64,000 nt of DNA. It comes from Rhopalosiphum padi. Lineage: Eukaryota > Arthropoda > Insecta > Hemiptera > Aphididae. This document shows, piece after piece, positions 51,001 through 62,999 of the stretch. Within the stretch, counting starts at the first letter, position 1. Every line of letters begins with the position of its first letter. The stretch is from contig NC_083600.1 in the NCBI RefSeq assembly GCF_020882245.1, positions 41,821,019-41,885,018 on the forward strand, written 5' to 3'. A program made the position numbers and the translations under genes. The notes under the pieces are model-generated. The model saw only the letters and a program-made list of their open reading frames with translations. It ran no database searches and had not been told where the DNA came from.

Positions 51001-51946
51001 TAATTATACAGGGATAAAACAACAACTACAGTAGTTGTTGTGTTATTTGATTTCGATCACATATGTCGCTGTCATGCATGGTATGATGTGTACAATAGCC
51101 GTACTATATAATAGGTGGTATATACATATAGGTAACACGGTAAGATATAATATATATATATACATTACCAGTTCTCTCATTAAGTCCATTAACGCCATTT
51201 ATATAAAATATAAAAATATACAATATAGGAGCAATTACACTCAATTATTATTATGTCTTCATAACTACGGTATATTAGTTGATGTCGACAAACAAAAAAA
51301 ACAAATAATTAAAATAATAATTATAATAAAAAACAAGTGTAAATATCTTTGTGCGCGCGTGATTAATTGACTGACAGGACGTGATCCTTAAGACGACTAC
51401 GTTTTTTCAATTCGTATCCGTTACATAATAAGTCACGGGCAGTGCAGTGATGTATACCTATAATAATATATACCTATAGCTGCAGGTTATACCCAAAGAA
51501 GCGAATCGGATATTACCTCCGATACCGCGACTCGGGTATACAAAAAAATCGGATTGCCATAACGCCGTTATGCTAACACGCTAATATTATTGTCGTGCGG
51601 ACGGATTTCTTCTTTCCGCGATATGCTTAACCGTCGCTATCGTATAATATACTAAAACGACGTCGTGCGCGCGAACGCAAAACCGAGCAAATCGTCGCAA
51701 CACGCGCAGCGGTGTGTCGCAGGCGGTCGAACACGTCCCCGTGCACACCGTATATATACCCACTAACCGATCCGCGTGCGCAACGCATCGCACAAAAATA
51801 TGATTTAGTTACCCGTCAGTCCACGTCTATGTATATATATGTAGGCACCGGCGAAATCGTTTTGATCAGAGTTCATATATATATCATCATCATCATCATC
51901 ATATAGGCGCTGTAGATTTTCACCACACGCGGCGAAAGTGGCGCGC
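48054..51946. other. Intergenic stretch with short repeats, then transporter 3' flank
   Basis: The word GGACCGCAACTCA recurs at 48588 and 48711, with an inverted version TGAGTTGCG at 48176; AAAATATTGTCGGGC/AAAATATTATCGGGC repeats within 48618-48665. At 48836 CAGGGCTCGGGACTTAAA looks like an element end without a visible partner. A long T run sits at 49043-49062. The part from about 50800 to 51946 may be 3' UTR and flank of the sugar transporter (AATAAA on the minus strand near 50816); 51590-51810 is unusually CpG-rich. No coding frame convinces me. Confidence 0.45.
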
Positions 51947-53914
51947 CTATATGCCCGGCGGCGGTCGCACCGGCGGCAGTTTGTGACACGCGTCCACCAA
52001 CGAACTGATGGTGTACACCGCGGTGGCCGGATCGCCGGGCTTGAACTTCTTCTTTTCCGCGTACACCGCGGCGCCCTTGTGCGTGGCGTCGCGGTCGCCG
52101 CTGCTGAACAGCTTCTCGATCTGGAGCAGCGTCTTGCCCCGGGTCTCCGGCAGGAACGCGGCCACGAAGCACGCGGCGAGCGCGGCGGCGGCCGCGAACA
52201 GCCACATGATCTGGTCGGTGGCCAGCGCGGTCATCAGGCTCGGCGACATTTTCACCGTGACGAATATGAAGAAGTAGCCCAGCGACGGCACCAGGCCGCC
52301 CATTATGCCGCGGACCTTGAGCGGGAACAGCTCGCCGATCATCATCCACGGCAGCGGCACCATTCCCAGCATGCTGACGCTCACGTTGAACAGGATGCAC
52401 GCCAGCGGCACCCAGCCGTACGGCCTGGCGTCCACCAGCAGCGGCCCGTACGCCGACTCGTACGCGCCGCACGCGGCCATCGACACGGCCATCAGGACGG
52501 CCGACGCCATGGCCATCGTCCGGCGGTTCACGTGCTGTATGCACACGGACCCGGTGACGCTCATGACCAGCCGGAGCACGGCGACCGCGATCGACGCCAC
52601 GTTGCTGTCCACCGTCGAGCCGGCCACTTGGAAAAAGTTTACGGCGTAGTACAGTATTATGTATATGCCGCTGGCCTCCTGCAGCACGAAGAAGCACACC
52701 AGGATCAGGAACGGTTTCCAGACGGCGGGCGCGGCGAAGTCCCGGAGCGTGGGCGCGGACGAGGACCCGTTGTTGCCGTCGGCCAGGTTGTTCAGGATCT
52801 CGGCCAGCTCCTTGTCGGCCAGCGACGGTTTCCGGCGCAGCCACATCAGCGACTTGCCGGCGTCCGCAACGCGGCCCTTGGACGCCAGCCACGACGGCGA
52901 CTCGGGCGTCAGGTTCACCGACAGGAAGCTCAGGAACGACGTTAGTGCGCACAGGATGCTGACCACCTGCCACGGCATGATCGAGCCCAGCGAGTAGACG
53001 ATCAGCACTCCGATCGACACGAAAATCGGCCCGAACGACGACAGCACACCTCGGTGTTTAGCCAAGCTCACTTCTGCCACGTAAACGTAACAAGCCGACG
53101 ACATGCCTGTTATATACACGGAAAAAAAACCGTTTAATTTACTAATTACTATAATACAAATATATCTACGAGCAGTGGCGTATATAGAAATTAATTTCAT
53201 GGGGGGGGGGGGGGGTTAAACAAATGTCCATTCTTAAGTTCCAATTAATTATACAATCGAAATCATTGCCCGTACTAACCGCACATTTCAGATATATGAG
53301 GGGTAGTGAGGGGTTCTCCTCCATACACGCCACTGTCTACTCTAATTAACGTTAATAAGTACTACACATAGTCATGTAGTCAATGACGACAGTGATGCCG
53401 AACTAAAATTAAATTAGGGGGGTAGGGCAAAAATTATTTCTTGTTACCCACCACCTTTTACACCATAAAATATATAAACATTTTTTTATTCCCTATTTTT
53501 TACGGGCCTGCTACACGTATTTATACATTTATAACTTACATAAATACTTTTTTGGGGTACCCACGGACCCCATCCACCGAAAAAAATGGGCGGACGCTCC
53601 TCGTGGATTATAGGTTCGGCGCCACTGAATAACGATATTTCCGAATAAATTAGAGACTGTATACGATGTTGACTAGGAAATAGCGTCAATGCCCATTATT
53701 TTCAGGTAATGAAGTGTTTAGCAATTTTCCTGAGTAACGAAAATATTATTTGTAATATTTCGGTCTTTAATTTCGACCATAATAAGTGATAAAAAATGTT
53801 CATTGGATGCCTTGGTATTGACTATATAGTATATAGTCTACTGACTACTAGTGTCGGGAGTTAATGATATTGATTAGACATTTACGTCATTATTTAATTT
53901 GATCATTGACGGTA

Positions 53915-53953
<39 letters not shown>

Positions 53954-56900
53954 TTTATATAGACCATAATATTGTGATAAGATAATTATTTTTGATACTC
54001 TCTAAATTGATTCAAAAACAAATTTTTAAGAGAACATTATGTCCGTATGTGTTGTTTTCGTCTTACAAACGTGTTAGGCACATCGCACATGTACGATTAT
54101 TTTTTACAAGTTGATTTTAATTAAAGATTGAAATTTACCGATTCTCAAGCTTAAAAGTAAGAAGCAACACTGTGTTTTATTTAGTTGATTTTTACGATAC
54201 TTAAATTTTAAGCAAGTTATGAGTGTGTAAAATATTTAAGCTAAAAAATGTTCATAAATTGCTTAAAAATTAAAATACCGCAAGAAACTGTCGAAAAACA
54301 CATGTTCTTACTTTTGAGTTAAATAGTATTTCGATCCAATCTAATATAAAGTTAACTACGCAAAATTTACCAGCTGAACGCAAATGTTCTAAATGCTGTT
54401 TGTGTACGTTTTCAAAAAGGAACAATAACACGTCATGCGGATGTGACGTCTTCTTAATACAAGGTTTCTATATGTGTTGTACATGATGTCCTCTTAAGTA
54501 AAAATACTAAAAAACTATTTTCTACGGATATTTAGACGACTATGACATATACTGTTATATAAAATAATATACACAAATTTATTTCTCTTACCGATAGCGA
54601 CTCCTGATATGAATCGACCCAAACATAAAAACGTTATGTCTGTAGACAATCCAATTATTGTCCAACCAATTAAGAACGGTATAGATGTCAATTGAACTGT
54701 TGTTTTTCTCCCTAAGGTCTGCATGAAAACACCGGACATCAACGCTCCTAGAGGGTTCGATATAACCCCTAAACTGGCTGTAAAAACAATAAGATAAAAT
54801 ATATATATAAAAAAATACTAGACTCGTATTTGTATTTTAAAGTATTTCAGTAGTATATAGTTTGAACATTTTTCAGGCTGTACAGTTGCCGGAAATTATT
54901 ACGTTTTATAACATATAGGTAATAAATTGTTACACAAATAAAAAAAAATGAAATTTTATCGATCCATACTAAATTCTACCGTTTCTATATGAAAATTATT
55001 ATTGAGCCATACGTTTTTTGGAAACGCTTAAAGAAGTCAGAAATTCAAAAAACTTAAAATGCGCAGCGGTCTCGGTCAAATAATTATGGTCAAATTATTA
55101 TAACAATAACCATCTGTGGCGTGATTTATTACAATATTGTAATTTGTAATAATAACGTGATTTTATAGTCGAACAGTTTTAAGACGCATATTTAAGACGT
55201 AGGTATTACATAAAGTCCTGCGTTCGGGTTGAAAGATCGCATTCAATTAACCATATAGCGACGGGCCAACTACTCGAGCATATCAATCATGTGTCATTAT
55301 TAAGCCAATAATTGCGCGTGCTAATGCGGACAGGAACTTTCATATTTTTTTCTTTGCCGTTTTGCAAATTATATTTATTGCGCGCGATTGTTATCGAGCG
55401 TTTATACCGGACAACCTTGACCGCAACCTGGAGACACCTCGAACCCGGGATAGATAATGACATTGCTCTTAATGATTGAAATTATGGTCTGCGGGTTCTG
55501 CGGCTAGAGCGAAAGTAAATCACATGTGGAACGCGTATGTATGATTGGTACATATATAATCTGTTTCAGAATAATAGGTAGCGCATAGAGTATGGCAAAT
55601 CGTTTCCTTATTGGCATCATAAGTGTATACGCTGTAGTATAATAAATATATATTATATTGCCGTCGTCGAAATCGACGAAATCACGAATGCGAAGTTTGG
55701 AAAAACGATCGGATTCGGTGCAGGTAACGATATATAGTAATTTTATGATAAAACGACCAAATGAGTGTGCCTCTATGAAATGGTTGTACCAATGTGCGCT
55801 CATCGAGTACAAAAAAAAAAAACGACAAATCGATTTCTGTAAACAATTATAATATATCGTCTATATTATAAGCATACCCTATATAATTACACTGATCGAC
55901 CGGCGTATAATTGATATTGTGACTTTCAATAAATCATTATGAGATACTTTTGCAACCGGTTGTTTATTTTTCCTCCGATCGAGACGTCTTATTCGTCTAT
56001 ACACGTCGAGTTACACAGCAGCTGTATTAGCAAAGCCCGTAGTTGTGGCCGTTTTTCGTCCAAGTACGTTCGGCGTGACCCGCGATAATTAGTAGGTAGG
56101 TACCCTAGTGTGACACGCTGCTCATTGTGTTCGCGGTTTATTATTATGTTGATTAACGCAAGATTATATCTATCTGTTTATATATTACCCTATATAATAT
56201 GTACGATATATATTGTATATTCATTGATTGAGGTGGTTTGCCGTGTTCGTCCTCCGCCAGTAAATCGTACATATATACATTATAAATCATAACCATTGCA
56301 GATGTTTTGATATTTTAATAGGTACCTACATCAAACCGTGACCGTCTATGTCTATTAGATTTATAAGTATTTTTCTGTTTTTCGATTGTAAAAGTTTGCA
56401 AACAGCCCGCGATCGACGTAGACGCGTTGCGTATTATTAATTTCCATCGAGTATTCGTCTATAAGTCCGTTTCGACTGCAAGATGCGGACAGAGGCACCC
56501 TAACCGCTGTATATTATATTATACACCTACCGGCTTTCGCGTATGTAATACGTTTAAGTTAAGTGTATTTAGTGCTTTGTAAATTTAATTTTAATATCCT
56601 TGTACGTCATACGTTTCGTTTGTTGTTGTAACTATATTGCGTCAATTTATTTAAATCATTTAAGTATATTCAAATGGCTTCTGCCCGTAAAATTAATTAA
56701 TTAATAAATCATATATGCGTTAGATGCGCCCGATTATACAGTGTAATTGTGTAAGTGCAAGACGCAGCTAAATAATTATGATGGCCGTTATCGTTTTCGC
56801 CTCACCTATCCACGACGCTTCCACGTTGTTTACTAAAATGGAACTGTTGGAGTCGAGGAGTTGCGGAAGGAGTACTGCCGAGAACCCCTGACACATGCCC

Positions 56901-59900
56901 ACGGAAATTGAATTGACATGGGCTGCCACGGCGGACATGATCTGCAAAACGAAAGCGCATATTATTACAACGCAATATAATACGTATTATACCTTTATGG
57001 CTATATTAATATGAATAACTATGTGTATAATGTATATATATATATCAGGTGCAACGAATCGCATAATTTTTTTGTTGCTGCTGCACTAATCTAGTTATAA
57101 TGGATGAGACGACTTAATTTCAATTAAATTGCCCGCCACTCGTATATATAGGTGTATATGGAACACACGGCGAGCGCGTATATATGAACTCTGTCCGCAT
57201 GGGGTTCATTGAAGGACGCTTTGACACAATGTTAAATTAAAAAAGAAAAAAAAGAACCTATAAGTATTTCCTTTTCGGACGCCTTGAACCTTGGCAATTT
57301 ATGAGTCAATCGCTACCAAGACATTTTTGACATAGGTAGGTACGCGCACACAAGCCACAATAACACCGTGATTGATTGAGTCATAGGCCACGCGTGTGCA
57401 TATCAACTCTCGCGGTGTTTGGCAGCGCAGAGCTTATTATAATTTTATATATGCACATACATACATAAGTATCAAGTCCACTTAGCGCCGCTGATACGTT
57501 TTATTGGGTTTTCATAAATACGTGGGCGCGCGCGTGTTACGTAGGTACAATCGAATCGTGTGATTATATACCCTGTAAAATCATATGGCGGCCGCGTGCC
57601 GACTGAAATCGCTGCACTCGCTGGAAAAGTGGAATTTATATGGTACGTCAGAAGTTGCGTTTGAATACCACGCGGTTAGCATCCGTTTTTTTTTTTTGTA
57701 CACCGGTTTCGATAATAATTTGAAATTACAATAATATTTTTAGATTAACGCGATGATATCAATCATTGTCTTGTGAGATCCGTAATTGTTGTTAATTAAT
57801 TGTATAACTGTTCGTATAATAACATCATATTGCAAAACTAATAAACGCATTAATGCTAAACGAATCTGTTGTAATAGGTACGTAGCTTATGAACATTATG
57901 ATACGGTCCCGTGTAGCGTGGTTTTGCAATATGTTTGTAAAATAGTAACGTCCGTTTCGACAAAAAAACATAACTGCAAATTTCTAGAAAAATAAAAATT
58001 GCCAAATGTGTACTTTTTGTTTTTAGTCGCGAGCAATATTATTTATGAGAGTTGGAGGTTGAAAAGTGAGTATACAAAAAATGGGTCACGGACTTGTCAA
58101 CGTAAAACTCATCGTTCTCGTGATTGTGTGTACTATGTCTTGCACTGTGATGCAGCAGTCCTGCGTGAAATTCGGATTATATAACACATTTTTAGCTCGT
58201 GCGCAGAAAAATTACTGCGAAGGTTCTTATTATTGTCGCTCGACGCTCGCGGTATAACCGCGCACTTACTGCTATAGTTTTATGGACCCGCCGAGAGATT
58301 TCCCGCACGTCTTGACAGTAACTTACGAAATCCGGAACATAATTCGACGTCCACGATATCCGCATACGGCATACATCATATCCGGTAAAATATTTCTAAG
58401 AATAATCCGTTTATTTTATACGCATTGTCCAAGGACATGAAGTCATAATAATATTAAGTACGCTCGCCTATCCTAACCACCATATATACGAGCACTCATC
58501 TCGTAATGTCGGGTTCCCTTTACCAGTTTTACCCCCTGCTACGCCCACAATAATTTAATCGCACATTCACACGTCGTCTATTTGCGTGGTTGGTACGTCG
58601 TAATTTAAAATCGAAATTACGTCGATGAAAATTGAAAATAAACTGATTATGCGTTATATTATATGAGTTGTGATCATGATGGTGATGTTGTACACAGAAG
58701 GTATGGCGAAGTTGCGTATAACCTTTGTTTTTTTTATCACGTTTCTTCGATATTTGTCGTACTTATCGATGTATTTTTAGAGCGTCGGGCGAATAATATT
58801 CTCATATTATGTACAGTGCAAAGTCTATAACATACGCGATAGTCAAGGAAAACAATTTGATCGATGTCTAAAAGATATATACATATATTATTATATAGAT
58901 GTGTAATGATATACGCATGAACATTATGTAGAACGTTAAACGTGATAAAATTGTATAATAATGTATTAATGTATAATATTATTTTGTGTTTTATGTTTAT
59001 ATTATATTATATTTTTTTGACCGGTTCCCTTGCAATTACTCGTGTCTAATCACTGATGAGTGATAAGGTCAATGTCGTTACTATAATAAATTATATTTCC
59101 GTTTAACTAAAAAAATTTCGAGTTTTGTAATTTCAGTTTTATACTTTTGTTTTGTCTATTAAAAAGTAAGTTGGGAGATTCGTCAAAATTATAACACATA
59201 ATTATTATACATAGATAGGTATTAGTGGTCAGATAATTATGATATGTCATCATTTTAAACTTATAACCATCATCTATTCATCTATACTATTAAATTGCTA
59301 TGTCAAATTAGAAATTGTATAAATATATATTAGATAATTTTAGTTGATGGTCAAGTAATTGCCGACCGTAATGAGAAGAAAATTGCATATATATTGACAT
59401 ACAAGAACACGAAAGATATTATCATAAATTATTGCAACAGTATTTTTATTTTTTTATTTTTTTTATTTAACGATTTTGCTTGGGAAGTTATTGTATAGTG
59501 TTTTTGTATTTTTTTTTTTATCTTATTAGCGCTACTTTAGTTCAAACTATGTTATATAACAAGTATTTCTGAAATAGTTTCAAATATTATAATATTATAC
59601 TATAGTATCATTCCGTCGATATTTAGATTGATTCATTCAAAATATGTCATCATTAGATCATATTATAGTAATGTAATCAAATAGGTTAATACTATAAGTA
59701 CTAACTATGATATATTATATTGTTTTATCGAATTTTTTTTTGAATAGAACAATTAAATAGTTTTTATTGTATTTGTTAATTGTTTGACCTATCATTGTAT
59801 GTCATTGCCTAAAAAAATTAAATACCTTCCTACCGAAATTTATCGTGTAAATTTAGTACCTACCAATTTTTTTATAACATACTAAATACTAAAATAACTA

Positions 59901-62900
59901 CATATACCTATCTCATTTGCTTAAACACTTTAGTCACTATTGTGATCTATGCGATACAACAAACGGTTTGTTGTCTATTGCGTAAAGTTAGGCGAGCAAA
60001 CCGTTAAATAATATGGTATACATAAAAAATCATATATTTGATTATTGTTTCACATTATTTACACAATGTGAAAATATTATTAAAACGAAAAAAGATATTT
60101 TTAAACAAGGTGCTCTTGTAGAATATTAAAAATGATCAGTAACCATTCATCGTTAAATTATTTTGTTGTATTAACAGCTTTAGAAAATTGAAAATAATAA
60201 TATTAAAAAGTCATATTTGATTGAAAACTATGTTAAATGGTTATAGAATCTGTTTATTTGTAAAGAAAGTGTTCACCTATTTAAAATATAAGTAAAATAT
60301 TGCATAATTAATCATTTTATATATAAATTAATTTTGATGATTTGCTTACAATTTAACAATATTGGATTTTTTAATTTAAAGTAGTTATATACTTATATAC
60401 ATACGTACATCGAAACTGTATATCAGATTTTTTGTTTTCTTAAACTAGATGGAAATTAAAACTTCATAATACAATCGGATGCTATATAGCAGTTCGTTTT
60501 TCCATTACAAATAGCTTATCGTTGTTTATTTAATAAGTAGATAATAATAATTTTTTTTTTAATTTAATCGATATTATTTTATAGGAATTCAAAACCATTT
60601 ATGAAATTAACAATATGATTTGAAAATATGTTTGTTCATTGTGGTAATGTGGTTATTTTATTATTTAGTCTCGTAACTTTTAAATGATTTTTGGTAGGGT
60701 ACCTAATAAAAAATATATGAGTTAATTTTTTAAATAATAACCAAATACTTATTATTTTTAGATATATATGTAGGTATTATGCATAAACGTTAATAAAATT
60801 AGTTTTATGTATTTCAAATTACTTTCATACACAATTTGTTCTTACATAGTTGTCATAGTTACATATAGATTATATATAATTTATTACTTCATACATATAT
60901 TTTACATAAGAAGAATTATTAAATATAAAAGTATTATTGTTTGTTTTATTAATTTTAATTAATTTTTATACTATTTTTCTTAGCTTTACCAAGATATAAC
61001 ACGTAACATAAAGAAGTGTTTATATTATAGACTATATATTGTTTAAACAAAGCTAGTTGCATTCGATAAATAACTATACAATAATAAACACTGGTTGCTT
61101 GTTGTTAAAATTTTTAAAGAGTTTATTAATAATTTAGAAACGAATATTTATTTTTCGACAAATTATTATTTGTTTTCAGTGTATATATTTTTATAAGCCT
61201 GCATTATACACTGTAACTAGTAACATAATAAAATATTAATTTAAAATAGTAGTTGATAAAAATTATAGTAATACCTATTACATAAAATATACTAATGGCT
61301 AAATAAGTTGTTAAATTAATCATAGTACGATATTACAGTCCATAACAATAACTAAAGTTTTCTATTATTTTAAATACTATCTATTATGTACTAGTAATTA
61401 CACAAAAAGTGTTTAGTGTTAAAATTATAATGGGCTTTTCAAATCGTTTTCTTAAAAAAATATATAATAATAATAATAACTAAAATGTTTTTTCTCTTAA
61501 ATTAGTTTTATATATTTAAGTTCTGAGAACATTCATCCTATTTAAGATCCTATATGAGTACCTATATAATATATAATACGATATCGACAGTTTGTTTTCC
61601 ATTATACATATATTGTTAGCCTCGACGAGATATAAAATAACTCAAAATAGCTTAATGTAATAGGTCCTATAGTATAAATTTACTTCTCATCAATCGTCAA
61701 AACTTAACTTCCCAAAGTATTAACACGCAATGATTATAATAACTAATGGTGTAATAATGATGGATTGGGATTTTCAGACTACATCTGGTTCATAATCGGG
61801 TCCTCAGATTTAGTATTTATTTTATCAATGCGTTTTATAGATTAATAAATTAATTTAATAATTGCGTTTTAAATATTTTTTACTGTTGTATAATAAAAAC
61901 AAAACGTGGTTATTGATAATAAATTATATATTTTTTTACTAAGACAACGTAGGAACATTGAAATGAATAGAATATGTCAAATATTATTATATATTAAACA
62001 TTTTACACGTGTTTTTATTGTTTAAGAATATCTTATGTATACTTAAATATTTAATATTAAACAATCCATTAATAATTGTATAATGTATATATATATATAC
62101 AATTCACTTCAGCAGGTAATAATTAATAACTAACTAACTTATATAATAAGTTTTAATAATATATAATATATATATACGAATTGAAAACAATATGCATAGG
62201 TAGAACTGTAAAATACATTTTTAGTAATTTGATTTTTATAAATTTGAAGTCGATATAGTGATGTCTACAACCAACGTACCTAGCACCAAATCTATTTCGA
62301 CCGTTAAGAATCAAATATTGTTCTTCGAAATGTAAACTATTCGACTACGTGTAGTTAAATTATTTATTTGACAAGAGCGGTTCAAACATGGTTGACACAA
62401 TTTTTGTAGTACCGTGGTAAAATTTAAGCATAAAATGTTAAATATATATATAATATACACAACTATAAATAAAACTATATACATTATTTTCTAAATATAT
62501 ACAATTGTATGTTTAATATTATAAAAGTAACAAATGTTGCCAAAACAGTAGGTCGGGAATAATATCACAGCGAGTACCTCTACCTATAAGAGTGTAAGAA
62601 AACAAGTGCAGTCGGTCGCTCACACATAGAAAGTGGGGTATGCGACGACTTAGCTGCAGCTTTTTTGAGTGAAAAAAATAAATATATACATCTTCTACAG
62701 GTGTGTTAACATGCCAGCGGCGTACCCAGAATAATTATACATATAGGGGGTGTTCTAAAATGTTTTTAAAATACATATATTATATATCGGTAATATTTTT
62801 GGTCATTATAATAAATACAAAATGTAAACCAATTTGTGAAGCATAAAAATCCCGTGAGCAATAACACGAGTGCTCGGGCCTCCCCAATTCCCTCCCGGGC

Positions 62901-62999
62901 ACGGCGCTGACGTATAGACTACGAAAACGTTGTCGTACTCACAGTTCGGCCACATCCCCATTGCCAGGTGTTCCATAACGTCTTGAAGGAATTTTTCAT
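51947..62999 (-). CDS. Sugar transporter, facilitated trehalose transporter Tret1-like (MFS)
   Basis: Twelve-helix major facilitator moving sugars across the plasma membrane. Exons on the minus strand, 62943-62999, 56806-56941, 54592-54777 and 51947-53106, join in phase to exactly 512 residues plus stop, the normal family length. Signatures: N-terminal WIASLG...NPLGALMSG and LGRKTT (the GRK loop between helices 2 and 3), GMSSACYVYVAEVS, PESPSWL at about 194, LQEASGIYIILYY at 268-280 (canonical QQ-SGIN motif altered), PWMMIGELFP at about 379, and PETRGKT at about 446. The start is a short exon whose 19 codons run into the helix-1 exon at a GTGAGT donor. The last exon is extremely GC-rich (47 of 60 bases at 52141-52200) while exon 3 is not (22 of 60 at 54661-54720). 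Introns hold several MITEs. The substrate cannot be read from sequence; trehalose or glucose are the likely candidates. Confidence 0.92.
53173..53335. mobile_element. Small CAGTGGCG-type MITE with poly-G run
   Basis: Left end CAGTGGCGTATATAG and inverted right end CAGTGGCGTGTATGG match at 12 of the first 15 bases. A G run of about 14 follows the left end (53201-53214). It lies in the last intron of the sugar transporter, 66 bases upstream of the exon 4 acceptor. The flanks share TCTAC only. Confidence 0.7.
53390..53627. mobile_element. CAGTGGCGCCGAAC-type MITE with near-perfect 8-bp duplication
   Basis: Left end CAGTGATGCCGAACT and inverted right end CAGTGGCGCCGAACC. Flanking 8-mers AATGACGA (53382-53389) and AATAACGA (53628-53635) match at 7 of 8, as expected for an aged hAT insertion. 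Non-coding, in the same intron as the element at 53173. Confidence 0.8.
53919..53951. repeat. (AC)n microsatellite
   Basis: A run of AC dinucleotides interrupted by single T bases at its edges, in the last intron of the sugar transporter. Confidence 0.9.
58081..58257 (+). CDS. Candidate small secreted peptide in transporter intron
   Basis: A 58-residue frame starting at an ATG in a strong AAAATGG context, antisense to the host gene. After MGHGLVN comes a hydrophobic stretch (VKLIVLVIVCTMSCT) like a signal peptide, then a short tail with three Cys (QSCVKF, YCEGSYYC) and basic residues, ending at TAA. The frame also opens 15 bases earlier. A plausible 3' splice site (TTTGTTTTTAG, ending 58027) precedes it. 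It resembles small secreted salivary or peptide-hormone precursors in layout only; I recognise no family, and chance is a real possibility. Confidence 0.25.
   Translation: MGHGLVNVKLIVLVIVCTMSCTVMQQSCVKFGLYNTFLARAQKNYCEGSYYCRSTLAV
62715..62909. mobile_element. CAGCGGCGTACCCAG-type MITE next to exon 1
   Basis: Left end CAGCGGCGTACCCAGAAT and inverted right end CAGCGCCGTGCCCGGGAG match at 13 of 18 bases. It ends 33 bases from the exon 1 splice donor of the sugar transporter. No clear target duplication; non-coding. Confidence 0.55.

Larger units (their letters stand above)
56942..62942. other. 6-kb first intron of the sugar transporter
   Basis: Long AT-rich intron with two CpG-richer patches, about 57480-57640 and 58040-58400. 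The second holds a short plus-strand frame with a possible signal peptide, listed separately. The 59-62.5 kb part is plain AT-rich sequence in which I see no element with paired ends. Confidence 0.55.

Noticed and set aside
51035..51370. 111-codon frame rich in Ile and Tyr
   Set aside because: Typical of AT-repeat sequence (ATATAT, ATTATA); no motif.
51938..52945. 335-codon open frame on the plus strand
   Set aside because: It is the antisense of the GC-rich transporter exon; GC-rich coding DNA lacks stops in other frames. Its translation is rich in Arg, Gly and His with no domain.
51873..52973. 366-codon minus-strand frame overlapping the transporter exon
   Set aside because: Same exon in a shifted frame; Arg/Gly/Ala/Val-rich composition with no motif, whereas the other frame has clear MFS signatures.
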